From NCBI RefSeq assembly GCF_915070105.1, contig NZ_CAJZFJ010000054.1, positions 1 through 15,613 of the forward strand: a stretch of DNA of 15,613 nt, in the 5' to 3' direction. Of the stretch, positions 8,303 through 15,425 are shown piece after piece. Source of the DNA: an uncultured Porphyromonas sp. GTDB taxonomy: Bacteria; Bacteroidota; Bacteroidia; Bacteroidales; Porphyromonadaceae. The notes under the pieces are model-generated. The model searched no databases. It was not told the DNA's origin and saw only the letters and a program-made list of their open reading frames with translations. Within the stretch, counting starts at the first letter, position 1. The number at the start of each line of letters is the position of its first letter. A program made the position numbers and the translations under genes.

Positions 8303-8609
8303 CCTAAATAAAACCGCAACCTCCTAATAAATAAACAACTAACATAGAACAACGAAAACATTTCCACACTATCCCCTAATGAGAGCATTTGCTCCAATAT
8401 AATCTTTTCACATTCTCTCAAAGTAGGATAGGCACCTACCCCCTCCACCCATTCACACCTATTAACATATAGACACTCGAGTAGAGCTCCTCTGCCCCCT
8501 CGCATAAGGATGCATTCGCCAGACAGATCTGGGCAAAGAAGCACAGCTTACCCAAGCTCCCCGAATACTCGACCCCACCCTTATAATGAGCCCTCGGATA
8601 GGACACGTA

Positions 8610-8652
8610 ATGTTCGCCTCCATCACCTTACATAGGTGACGAGGACGAACAT
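8610..8652. repeat. Bulged hairpin, first of a chain
   Basis: ATGTTCG-CCTC (8610-8620) pairs with GAGG-A-CGAACAT (8641-8652), and TCACCT (8623-8628) with AGGTGA (8634-8639) around the 5-nt loop TACAT. The stem is 17 bp in total with two small bulges. Its right arm overlaps the inverted copy of the 13-bp element CTCGGTATGTTCG, so this fold competes with the next one. Confidence 0.6.
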
Positions 8653-8710
8653 ACCGAGTCCGCTCTCCCACTCTCGGTATGTTCGCTCCAGCCCTCTCGG
8701 TATGTTCGCT
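8646..8710. repeat. Inverted and direct copies of CTCGGTATGTTCG
   Basis: One inverted copy (CGAACATACCGAG, 8646-8658) is followed by two direct copies extended to 17 bp (CTCTCGGTATGTTCGCT at 8671-8687 and 8694-8710), with a 23-bp period. The inverted copy can pair perfectly over 13 bp with either direct copy. No terminal repeats, transposase or coding potential accompany them. Their role is unknown. Confidence 0.7.
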
Positions 8711-8751
8711 AACCTCCTCTCGAAGTACCCGACACAGAGAGAGTTAGCGAA
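8705..8751. repeat. Inverted repeat TTCGCTAAC / GTTAGCGAA
   Basis: A 9-bp perfect stem (8705-8713 with 8743-8751) is extended inward by CCTCT/AGAG-type pairing. The left arm overlaps the second direct copy of the 17-bp element, so this hairpin too competes with its neighbour. Confidence 0.6.
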
Positions 8752-8755
8752 GGGA

Positions 8756-8796
8756 ATAAAGCCCCCCGACACAAACCATCTAGAGTAGGGCTTTAT
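8756..8796. repeat. Inverted repeat ATAAAGCCC / GGGCTTTAT
   Basis: A 9-bp perfect stem (8756-8764 with 8788-8796) with a 23-nt loop. It begins 5 bp after the preceding hairpin. No T-run follows on either strand that would make it a clear terminator. Confidence 0.5.
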
Positions 8797-8859
8797 AAAG
8801 GGAGAAAGAAGCCCCATCTCCACTGGGAGGATGGAGCGTAGAATAGAGGAAGGACATAA

Positions 8860-8916
8860 ACGGCTTTCGCCCCTAGCAAGAGCACTCATCGTACTGCAGC
8901 TAGGGGCGAAAGCCGT
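8860..8916 (-). terminator. 18-bp perfect hairpin ending the murC-ftsZ block
   Basis: ACGGCTTTCGCCCCTAGC (8860-8877) and GCTAGGGGCGAAAGCCGT (8899-8916) form a perfect 18-bp stem with a 21-nt loop, 24 nt after the lipoprotein stop codon. On the minus strand it is followed by TTTATG, a short T stretch. It is the strongest inverted repeat in the window and is placed to stop transcription heading towards the origin-like region. Confidence 0.8.
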
Positions 8917-8939
8917 CTAAGAATGACTAGGAAAAGAGG

Positions 8940-9422
8940 CTACTCAAAGAGCAGATGCACACTATCCTCGATATGCGTAATCTTACCACAGAGGGTGGCG
9001 GTGACACGAGCATTCTTCTTAACAGAGTAGACATTGGAGGTAATGAAGGCTTGGCATGTACGCTCCCGAAGGTCTAGGATCTGGCTGACCGTCGTACCGT
9101 CACGTTCCACCCAGTTAACAAAGAAGACATGTGGCTCGATGTGTAGCGCATTGTAGGTATCACGTCCCTCCTTCTCTCCATGGATAGAATCCTTGGAGAA
9201 CCAATAGAGTTGCTGATGAGAGAGATACTCTACGACCGAGGTATTCCCCTCGAAACTCAGATAGAGACGCTTACCGACAAGAGTCGTATCACTGGCCTGC
9301 ACCAGGATAGTATCCCGATGAGATGCTACCGAGGTAGTGGCCTTCGATGAAGACCTTGCCTCGCGACATGCACCTAGAGCTAGAGTACATAGTACAAGGA
9401 AAACGGGGATACGTAGATTCAT
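8940..9422 (-). CDS. Lipoprotein with a MoaF-like calycin domain
   Basis: The 160-residue product begins with a lipoprotein signal peptide: MNLR, a hydrophobic stretch 5-17, and lipobox LGAC with Cys19 as the acylation site. A Ser/Thr-rich linker follows to about residue 45. The rest (48-160) looks like a small beta-barrel: GKRLYLSFEGNTSVVEYL, then YNALHIEPHVFFVNWVERDG (90-109) and TVSQILDLRERTCQAFIT. This pattern resembles the MoaF-like/calycin domain seen in Bacteroidetes lipoproteins, where no molybdenum-cofactor role is implied. Attachment to the inner or outer membrane cannot be told. It lies 58 nt downstream of the HAD gene and before a strong terminator, so it is probably the last gene of the ftsZ transcript. 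Its substrate, if any, is unknown. Confidence 0.75.
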   Translation of the reverse strand: MNLRIPVFLVLCTLALGACREARSSSKATTSVASHRDTILVQASDTTLVGKRLYLSFEGNTSVVEYLSHQQLYWFSKDSIHGEKEGRDTYNALHIEPHVFFVNWVERDGTTVSQILDLRERTCQAFITSNVYSVKKNARVTATLCGKITHIEDSVHLLFE

Positions 9423-9480
9423 AAACAGAGATTTGGGTAAATAGGATCATGTAAGAGTAAGACCCCCAAATGATGCCCAT

Positions 9481-9915
9481 CTAGCGCCGAGAGAAAAGCC
9501 GAGCAAAGAAGCCCCTCTCCTCGGGCTCCCCATCGTCCTCGTATGGCAGCGAGGACCAGACACTCTCTAGTGCCCGCCCAGACTGTATACGATGATAGAT
9601 CGTACCCCAGTCGGGAAGCCCCCCGAAGTTGCGATCATCGATGAATAAGTCGGCTTTTATCTTACGCGAGAAGCCCGAGCCTGTAGCGTCCTCCTCGGGG
9701 AAGTCGCGGTTGATCGCGTAGAACTCTACGCCTCGTGCTCGGCACCATTCGACAGCCTCATCCAGTAGCCTGCCCTCACGGACAGTCCACAGGATCAGCC
9801 GATGACGATCTCTGAGGAGGAGCCTCAGCGTCTCGGTAGCGAAGGGGATCTCATCCCCTATCTTCGGATAACGATGGCGAACGATCGTGCCATCGAAGTC
9901 TACAGCAATAGTCAT
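9481..9915 (-). CDS. Small HAD-superfamily phosphatase (BT0820-like)
   Basis: The 144-residue product has HAD motif I VDFDGTIV (5-12) with Asp6 nucleophile and Asp8, a motif II-like LILWTVREG (40-48, Thr44), Lys85-Lys87 for motif III, and motif IV FIDDRNFGG (91-99, Asp93 and Asp94). A compact fold without a large cap resembles the BT0820 type of small HAD proteins common in Bacteroidetes. The substrate is unknown. After residue 122 comes an acidic stretch and then a basic amphipathic end, GFFARLFSRR, which could touch the membrane (inference). It starts 24 nt after the ftsZ stop and so is cotranscribed with the division genes. It might act on a cell-wall or nucleotide phosphate, but nothing in the sequence proves that. 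Confidence 0.85.
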   Translation of the reverse strand: MTIAVDFDGTIVRHRYPKIGDEIPFATETLRLLLRDRHRLILWTVREGRLLDEAVEWCRARGVEFYAINRDFPEEDATGSGFSRKIKADLFIDDRNFGGLPDWGTIYHRIQSGRALESVWSSLPYEDDGEPEERGFFARLFSRR

Positions 9916-9939
9916 AGATTGCCTATGATATTAGGTATA

Positions 9940-11433
9940 CTAGAAGTCTGTGAAGTGAATCACCTCTGCCGCACTCTCCTCAGGCTCATGCTCATGCTCC
10001 TGCTGTGGTGCATCGGGTCGAGCTAGGGGCTCGACGGGAGGAGGGGGCGGAGTAGAGGGGGAAGTAGGTCGTGAGGGCACTCCCACACGTGGAGAGGAGA
10101 AGGGCTCCAGCTCCTCACGACGAGGGCGAGGACGAGAGGCCGTACGCCCCCCAGGAGAGCCGATCTGAAGAGGACGATGTGCAGCACGCTCCTTACGCTT
10201 GGAGTAGAAGAGCTGCCCATTGCGCTCTAGCGAAGGGGTCTCGGCGATGAGCAGTAGGAGCTCCTCATCATCCAGCTCCCCGATAAGGAGCGAGATCGGC
10301 TCACTCCTAGGTCGAGTGACAATAGACTCGCCATAGGTGCTGCGGATCAGGTCGTCCTCGGACTTGCGCTGGTTCGCACGAGCGATTCGCTCAAGAGGAT
10401 CTTCGTCCCGCTCGATACCTTGGCGGAATTCATTCTCCTCGAAGTCAAAGCCCGAAGCCAATATCGTGACAGCGATCTTGTCGCCGAGGTCATCACGATC
10501 AGCGATACCGAGGATGGTCTCCAACTCGCTCGTGAAGCCATCGGTGAAGTCCTGTATCTCCTGGAACTCTTCGACGGTAAGGGGTGCTACATCGCCGCTA
10601 TAGACGGTGATCAGGAGGTGTCGGGCTTGCTGGATATTGTTATTATTGAGCAGGGGGGAGTTCAGAGCGTCTTCGATAGCTCTGCGGACACGCCCTTCGC
10701 CACTGGCATAGCCCGTATTGATGACGGCTACGCCCCCACCACGTAGGGTGGTACTGACATCGGCGAAGTCTACGTTCACGTCGCCTGCGATATTCACGAT
10801 GTCGGAGATACCACGAGCAGCATTGCTGAGGGTATCATCGGCCTTCTCGAAGGCATTGCGGACAGTGTAGTCGGGATATATATCGATGAGGCGTTGGTTA
10901 TTGACCACGAGGAGGGCATCTACGTTCTTGCGCATCTGCTTGACCCCCTCTAGGGCTTGTAGGATCTTCTTCTTGCCTTCGAAGAGGAAGGGTATGGTGA
11001 CTATACCTATGGTCAAGAGGCCTGCCTCCATAGCGATACGCCCGATGACAGGGGCGGCACCCGTACCAGTTCCTCCCCCCATACCAGCCGTGATGAAGAC
11101 CATGCGGGTCTCACCATCTAGGAGGGCTAGGCGGATAGCCTCACGGCTCTCCTCAGCAGCCTCACGTGCACGGTCAGGCCTATTACCCGCACCGAGCCCC
11201 TGCGTCACATTCGGACCGATGGTAATGCAGTTAGGCACAGAGCTCTTATTAAGCGCCTGCGCATCGGTATTACAGAGGAGGAAGGAAACCCCAGGCACGG
11301 AGCCCATGACGCACATCTTATTGACGGCATTGCCTCCACCCCCACCGACACCTACCACCTTGATGAGCTGGGGTGAGCTAGTCTTGCTAAATCCAAACTC
11401 CAGGTCTCCTCGGGTCATTGTCTCATGCTCCAT
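9940..11433 (-). CDS. ftsZ: FtsZ, cell-division GTPase
   Basis: FtsZ polymerises with GTP into the Z-ring at mid-cell. The 497-residue product has the nucleotide-binding block VVGVGGGGGNAVNKM (26-40), the tubulin signature GGGTGTGAAP (119-128) and the catalytic T7 loop DVNVDFADV (218-226). The globular core ends near 335. It is followed by an unusually long linker (about 340-488) that is charged, then basic, then Pro-rich (TPPPPP, 461-466). The extreme end, AEVIHFTDF (489-497), is acidic/aromatic and lacks the PxFLR-type conserved tail that binds FtsA and others in Proteobacteria. It lies 30 nt after ftsA and 24 nt before the HAD gene. Confidence 0.98.
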   Translation of the reverse strand: MEHETMTRGDLEFGFSKTSSPQLIKVVGVGGGGGNAVNKMCVMGSVPGVSFLLCNTDAQALNKSSVPNCITIGPNVTQGLGAGNRPDRAREAAEESREAIRLALLDGETRMVFITAGMGGGTGTGAAPVIGRIAMEAGLLTIGIVTIPFLFEGKKKILQALEGVKQMRKNVDALLVVNNQRLIDIYPDYTVRNAFEKADDTLSNAARGISDIVNIAGDVNVDFADVSTTLRGGGVAVINTGYASGEGRVRRAIEDALNSPLLNNNNIQQARHLLITVYSGDVAPLTVEEFQEIQDFTDGFTSELETILGIADRDDLGDKIAVTILASGFDFEENEFRQGIERDEDPLERIARANQRKSEDDLIRSTYGESIVTRPRSEPISLLIGELDDEELLLLIAETPSLERNGQLFYSKRKERAAHRPLQIGSPGGRTASRPRPRREELEPFSSPRVGVPSRPTSPSTPPPPPVEPLARPDAPQQEHEHEPEESAAEVIHFTDF

Positions 11434-11463
11434 TGTCTTCCGTACTGTTAATAGTTAAGTGTA

Positions 11464-12879
11464 CTAGTCCTCCTCATCTGAGTCGAAGAGACTAGAGAAC
11501 CTGCCAAGGGCATTCTCAAACCATGAGCTCTTCGAGCTAGGACGATCGGCCTGTGACCGACTACTCCTCTTAGACTCTGGCTCCTCGGGCATGGGATCAG
11601 CATGATCCTCAAAGGTGTAGTCCAGCTCTGTCTCCTCCCTAGACTGGAAGGAGGGCTGGTAGGGATGCTCCTCTGGCTCCTGCATGATGCTATCCAGAGG
11701 ACGCACCTCGAAGGTCACCCCAGGCTCCGTAGCACGAGAGACCAGAGCGATGACCGTAGCATACTGGCGAGCCACATCTGGTCTCACCTGCTCATCATAT
11801 ACATCACGACGAAGGTGCCCCTCACGGAACTCAAAGCGGAGCTTACGTAGCGTCTCATAGAAGTACTTCGTCTCGGTCACGCCCCCCGCAAAGACAAGTC
11901 CCTTGGGGACAGCCTCGGAGAAGCCTGCTTCGTCGATGATACTGATGACGTTCTTGAGGATCTCACGTATGCGGGCATTGATGTAGCGATTGACATCGTG
12001 CTGGATGAAGACCTTGTTCTCCTCGCCCGTGGTGGATGGCACCTGGATCTGCTCCCCTCGTGAGACGGAGGTATCCATAGAGCCGTAGCGCACCTTGAGG
12101 CTCTCAGCGTCGGACTCCATCAGCCTATTATTGAGGTGAGTGAGGTCACGTGTGACATTGATCCCGCCGATAGGTAGGATATAGAGAGCCGAGAGCAGTC
12201 GCTCCTGATAGATAGCGATAGAGGTCGTGCCCCCTCCGATATTGACATAGGCACAGCCGAGGGCACTCTCCTCAGTCGTGAGGGTCGCAGCAGCCTCGGC
12301 AATAGGCGTGGGGATGATCCCTAGGATCTTCAGCCCAAGGCGGCTCACTATGACCTCCTCTATATTAGCGACGATATTCTGGCGAACGAGGATGAGCTGG
12401 TAGTCAGCCTCTAGATGCTGACAGCGCACTCCACGAGGAGTATATTCCCTCTTGCCATCGGCACGATAGCGTGGGTCGGTGATCGACAGGATCTTCATCC
12501 CTGGATACTCAGCCTCATTGACCTCATCACGTAGAGTCAGTAGGTCATCTTGAGTGACGACCCGCCCCTCTGCGCCTAGATACATCTGAGCACGGAAGGT
12601 CTCAGCCTGCATCGAGCGACACTCGAGCCCGACATAGACTCCCGTGATGGTCTCCTCGGAGGGGAGCGCTTCGCTAAGTGTATCGATGAGTAGACCGATG
12701 AGACGAGCCGTCTCCTCGATATTGTGGATACACCCCTGACGAATACAGCCCCCTGTAGGGATGTGATGAGCCTTGATGGGGCGTACGAGCCCATCGGAGG
12801 TTTTGTGAGCGAGTAGGCCGGTTAGGCTTGAGCTCCCGAGGTTGATCACCACATATATGTTATCCCTTCCTTCGTTCAT
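11464..12879 (-). CDS. ftsA: FtsA, actin-like Z-ring membrane anchor
   Basis: FtsA is an actin/Hsp70-fold protein that ties FtsZ to the membrane and signals to the divisome. In the 471-residue product the phosphate-1 loop reads VINLGSSSLTG (11-21) and phosphate-2 reads YVNIGGGTTSIAI (211-223). The adenosine motif VFAGGV is at 329-334. The FtsA-specific 1C domain lies between about 85 and 165. The C-terminus ends in a disordered acidic/Ser-rich linker (395-450) and an amphipathic helix SSWFENALGRFSSLF (451-465), a good membrane-targeting sequence. Both phosphate motifs have Asn (13 and 213) where an acidic residue is usual. The ATG overlaps the ftsQ stop by 4 nt, which implies translational coupling. 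Confidence 0.96.
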   Translation of the reverse strand: MNEGRDNIYVVINLGSSSLTGLLAHKTSDGLVRPIKAHHIPTGGCIRQGCIHNIEETARLIGLLIDTLSEALPSEETITGVYVGLECRSMQAETFRAQMYLGAEGRVVTQDDLLTLRDEVNEAEYPGMKILSITDPRYRADGKREYTPRGVRCQHLEADYQLILVRQNIVANIEEVIVSRLGLKILGIIPTPIAEAAATLTTEESALGCAYVNIGGGTTSIAIYQERLLSALYILPIGGINVTRDLTHLNNRLMESDAESLKVRYGSMDTSVSRGEQIQVPSTTGEENKVFIQHDVNRYINARIREILKNVISIIDEAGFSEAVPKGLVFAGGVTETKYFYETLRKLRFEFREGHLRRDVYDEQVRPDVARQYATVIALVSRATEPGVTFEVRPLDSIMQEPEEHPYQPSFQSREETELDYTFEDHADPMPEEPESKRSSRSQADRPSSKSSWFENALGRFSSLFDSDEED

Positions 12880-14018
12880 TTCTTCTTTGACTGATTGGTT
12901 GGAGGCTTGTTGGGGTTGCCGTTGGGCTTAGGTGAAGCCGTGGACTTCGTGGTCGCTGGCCTCGCAGCTGCAGGCTTACTCGCAGGCTGCTTAGTAGGGG
13001 TTGGCTTGGAGGGTGGAGCCTTAGCAGGGCTGGGCTTGGTGCCCGTAGGCTTATCCTGCTTGGGCTTGTCTTGCTTGGGTTTATCCTGCTTCGGTTTGTC
13101 CTGTCGTGGCTTATCCGATGTAGGGCGAGACTCAGCCTTCGGCGCTGGGGCTGCCACCACTGGAGCAGGGGTAGGTGCAGCGGGCTCGGCGCTTACTGCT
13201 ACGGCATCGAGGCGGACAAGCTCGCCCTCCTCATCACGACCGAAGCCCTGTACTCCATAGCGATCACGTGCGACGACCTGGCCTGCATAGTCAAGATTGA
13301 CATAGGCAAAGGCATTCATCCCTCGGCGGGGAAGGACAGACGAGGCGAAGATACGCCACTTACGTAGCTTCTCCTCCCAGTCTGTGGTCTTGCCGATAAC
13401 GACCCGAGTATGCCCGATACGGGGAATCAGCACGATACCATCCGAGGCATCCACATAGACCTGCCCGAAGTAGTCCACCAAATCACTATCTCGACGAAGG
13501 ACAGCCATGAGGTCATAGACGTCCGAAGTGGCATACTGCAGGTCTAGGTCACCCGAGACTACGGGTAGATAGGTAGCGAAGCCCTGACGAACAGAGATTG
13601 TCCCCCTACCCTCCGTGACATAATGGCTCTTGCCCGTGCGATCCTGCACGATGAAGAGCGGATGCTTCTCCTTTAGGCGAATTTGTAGGGTGGCCGAAGA
13701 GGGAGATACAAAGGCCTCCACCTGCTCGTAGACAGAGAGCGAGCTAAGCGTCTTCTCAATGCCCCTGAGGTCAATCGAGTCTAGGGGACGTCCCTTGAGG
13801 ACAATACCATGCCGTGTCAGCTCGTCCACGATCCCATCCGGGGAGAGGAAGAGGGGCTCACCCCCTTGGTGTGCATCGATACGTACTACGACACCACCGC
13901 ATCGTCCATCAGCATTCCTACGGGACGGAGACGACACGAAGAGGTAGACGAAGACCACCAGCAGTCCTACTGCCAGTAGCCCTACCGCCATATTCCGTAT
14001 CAGTCTCCCGCGCTTCAT
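12876..14018 (-). CDS. ftsQ: FtsQ/DivIB divisome protein with long Lys/Pro-rich tail
   Basis: FtsQ is a bitopic protein that recruits FtsB/FtsL and later septal synthesis proteins. The 380-residue product has basic N-terminal residues, one membrane helix (about 10-29), a POTRA-like domain (about 44-118: VVRIDAHQGG, LSPDGIVDELTRHGIVLKG, LQIRLKEKHPLFIV), and the FtsQ beta domain (about 120-260, with WEEKLRKWRIF and AYVNLDYAGQVVAR). This core equals a normal Bacteroidetes FtsQ of about 250-270 residues. From 275 on there is a low-complexity tail of more than 100 residues rich in Pro, Lys, Ala and Thr. It is predicted periplasmic by topology. The gene overlaps murC and ftsA by 4 nt each. Confidence 0.93.
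   Translation of the reverse strand: MKRGRLIRNMAVGLLAVGLLVVFVYLFVSSPSRRNADGRCGGVVVRIDAHQGGEPLFLSPDGIVDELTRHGIVLKGRPLDSIDLRGIEKTLSSLSVYEQVEAFVSPSSATLQIRLKEKHPLFIVQDRTGKSHYVTEGRGTISVRQGFATYLPVVSGDLDLQYATSDVYDLMAVLRRDSDLVDYFGQVYVDASDGIVLIPRIGHTRVVIGKTTDWEEKLRKWRIFASSVLPRRGMNAFAYVNLDYAGQVVARDRYGVQGFGRDEEGELVRLDAVAVSAEPAAPTPAPVVAAPAPKAESRPTSDKPRQDKPKQDKPKQDKPKQDKPTGTKPSPAKAPPSKPTPTKQPASKPAAARPATTKSTASPKPNGNPNKPPTNQSKKK
13047..13115 (-). repeat. In-frame 15-bp repeats encoding DKPKQ in FtsQ
   Basis: Residues 302-324 of FtsQ are DKPRQ followed by three DKPKQ units and a final DKP. The DNA period is 15 bp, with third-base differences between units, so the repeats are not freshly duplicated. Copy number could vary between strains by slippage. 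Confidence 0.85.
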
Positions 14019-15397
14019 AGTCGGCTCTGTATCCAGCTAGCGACCTGAGGGACGAGGCGGTCTATATCTCCTGCACCGACCATCAGGATGACTTCGGGGA
14101 GCTCTGCCCGAGCCTCTAGCTCGGGGAGCAGACCAGACTTCGGGAGCACCTTCACCTGTGCATGATGCATCTCACGCATGATCATCTCTGAGGTAACCCC
14201 AGGGATAGGCAGCTCTCGGGCTGGGTAGATATCGAGTAGGATCACCTCATCGAGCACATCTAGGCTCTCGGCAAACTCCCGATAGAAGTCTTGTGTACGA
14301 CTATATAGGTGAGGCTGGAAGATCCCGAGGACTCGCCGTGTCGGGTAGAGCCCCTTGACAGAGCGGATGCTTGGCCCAAGTTCATTGGGATGGTGAGCAT
14401 AGTCATCGATCAAGACACAGCGTGGTGTATCGACCACCCTATCGAAGCGTCGGTGTACCCCACGGAAAGAGGCGACACCCAAGCGGAGCTCCTCCTCGGT
14501 CACGCCACACAGTAGGGCAACGGCCATAGCCGCCACGGCATTCTCCACATTCACCAGCAGAGGCACACCGAGCTCCACACGTAGCTCACCCGCAGGGAGT
14601 CCCTCGAGTGCTGGATGGTGCCAAGTAAAGAAGAGGCGCCCATCCTCCACTCGGATATCCGAGGCATAGAAGTCCGCACCCTCTCCCTCTAGTCCGTAGG
14701 TATAGAGACGAGTGCCAGCCTTCAGCCGAGGAGTGAGGGGGATACCCTGGCGCATCACGAGCGCACCCTCGGCACTGATGAGCGAGGTGAAGTGCTCGAA
14801 GCTCTCTCTATATGCCTCTGGTGTATGGTAAATATCTAAGTGATCAGGGTCTGCCGAGGTGACGACAGCGATATAAGGCGAGAGGTGATGGAACGAACGG
14901 TCAAACTCATCCGCCTCGATCACGGCATAGTCGCTGTGCGAGGAGTAGAGGAAGTTCGTCTTATAGTTATTGGAGATCCCACCGAGGAAGGCGTGGCAGT
15001 CTACTGCACTCTGTCGTAGTAGGTGGGCGATGAGTGTCGAGGTGGTCGTCTTGCCATGCGTACCTGCTACACAGAGGGCACGCTCTCGGCGAGTCAGCTC
15101 GCCGAGGAGCTCAGCACGCTTGATGACCTTGTTCCCCTGATTCCGGAAGTAGGTTAGCTCCTGATGATCACTAGGGACAGCAGGGGTATAGACTACTAGG
15201 GTATCGGGAGAGCGGAAGGGTTCGGGGATGCACGAGACACTGTCCTCGAAGTGCACCTGTGCACCCTCCTGAACAAGCGCCTCAATCAGAGGCGAGGGGG
15301 TCAAGTCATAGCCTGCCACCTGGTCTCCCTTGCGCAGGAAATAGCGCACAAGGGCACTCATACCGATCCCCCCTATACCGATGAAGTATAAATTCAT
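14015..15397 (-). CDS. murC: MurC, UDP-N-acetylmuramate--L-alanine ligase
   Basis: MurC adds L-alanine to UDP-MurNAc with ATP, the first amino-acid step of peptidoglycan stem synthesis in the cytosol. The 460-residue product has the N-terminal Rossmann motif FIGIGGIGMSAL (5-16), the ATP loop AGTHGKTTTS (111-120), the central-domain VIEADEFDRSF (159-169) and DPDHLDIY (183-190), and the C-terminal DDYAHHPNEL (331-340). Length is that expected. The start is set by the Rossmann motif that begins a few residues in. It is the first gene of the division block here: a TATCTTTG box lies 29 nt upstream, and 216 nt before it hold no gene. murG, its usual upstream neighbour, does not appear in those bases. 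Confidence 0.98.
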   Translation of the reverse strand: MNLYFIGIGGIGMSALVRYFLRKGDQVAGYDLTPSPLIEALVQEGAQVHFEDSVSCIPEPFRSPDTLVVYTPAVPSDHQELTYFRNQGNKVIKRAELLGELTRRERALCVAGTHGKTTTSTLIAHLLRQSAVDCHAFLGGISNNYKTNFLYSSHSDYAVIEADEFDRSFHHLSPYIAVVTSADPDHLDIYHTPEAYRESFEHFTSLISAEGALVMRQGIPLTPRLKAGTRLYTYGLEGEGADFYASDIRVEDGRLFFTWHHPALEGLPAGELRVELGVPLLVNVENAVAAMAVALLCGVTEEELRLGVASFRGVHRRFDRVVDTPRCVLIDDYAHHPNELGPSIRSVKGLYPTRRVLGIFQPHLYSRTQDFYREFAESLDVLDEVILLDIYPARELPIPGVTSEMIMREMHHAQVKVLPKSGLLPELEARAELPEVILMVGAGDIDRLVPQVASWIQSRL

Positions 15398-15425
15398 TTC
15401 ACATCTGGCATTTTAGCTTTTAGCA

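Larger units (their letters stand above)
7933..8480. other. Candidate replication origin (oriC) or DnaA-controlled region
   Basis: This non-coding stretch lies directly upstream of dnaA. It holds two perfect DnaA boxes (TTATCCACA at 8038-8046 and 8294-8302, same strand) and one-mismatch boxes at 8058-8066 (opposite strand) and 8282-8290. There is an AT-rich tract at 7946-7976 (29 of 31 bases A or T) that could act as an unwinding element. From about 8270 to 8470 the plus strand is A/C-rich with few G. Origins often adjoin dnaA, but this is not a rule in Bacteroidetes. The local base skew does not have the sign normally expected around an origin, and two perfect boxes is a small number. An extended dnaA promoter under DnaA control is the main alternative. 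Confidence 0.5.

Noticed and set aside
8671..8710. Two 17-bp direct repeats, considered as a minimal CRISPR or iteron array
   Set aside because: There are only two direct copies with a 6-bp gap, too short for a spacer, and a third copy is inverted; there are no cas genes. Iterons would need more copies.
8254..8889. Three minus-strand open frames of 69-96 codons in the dnaA upstream region
   Set aside because: They overlap each other in different frames, cross inverted repeats and DnaA boxes, and have odd composition without start signals or family likeness.
10886..11458. 190-aa plus-strand open frame opposite ftsZ
   Set aside because: It lies over the most conserved part of FtsZ, including the GTPase signature, and is rich in Arg, Ser and Pro as expected for an antisense shadow.
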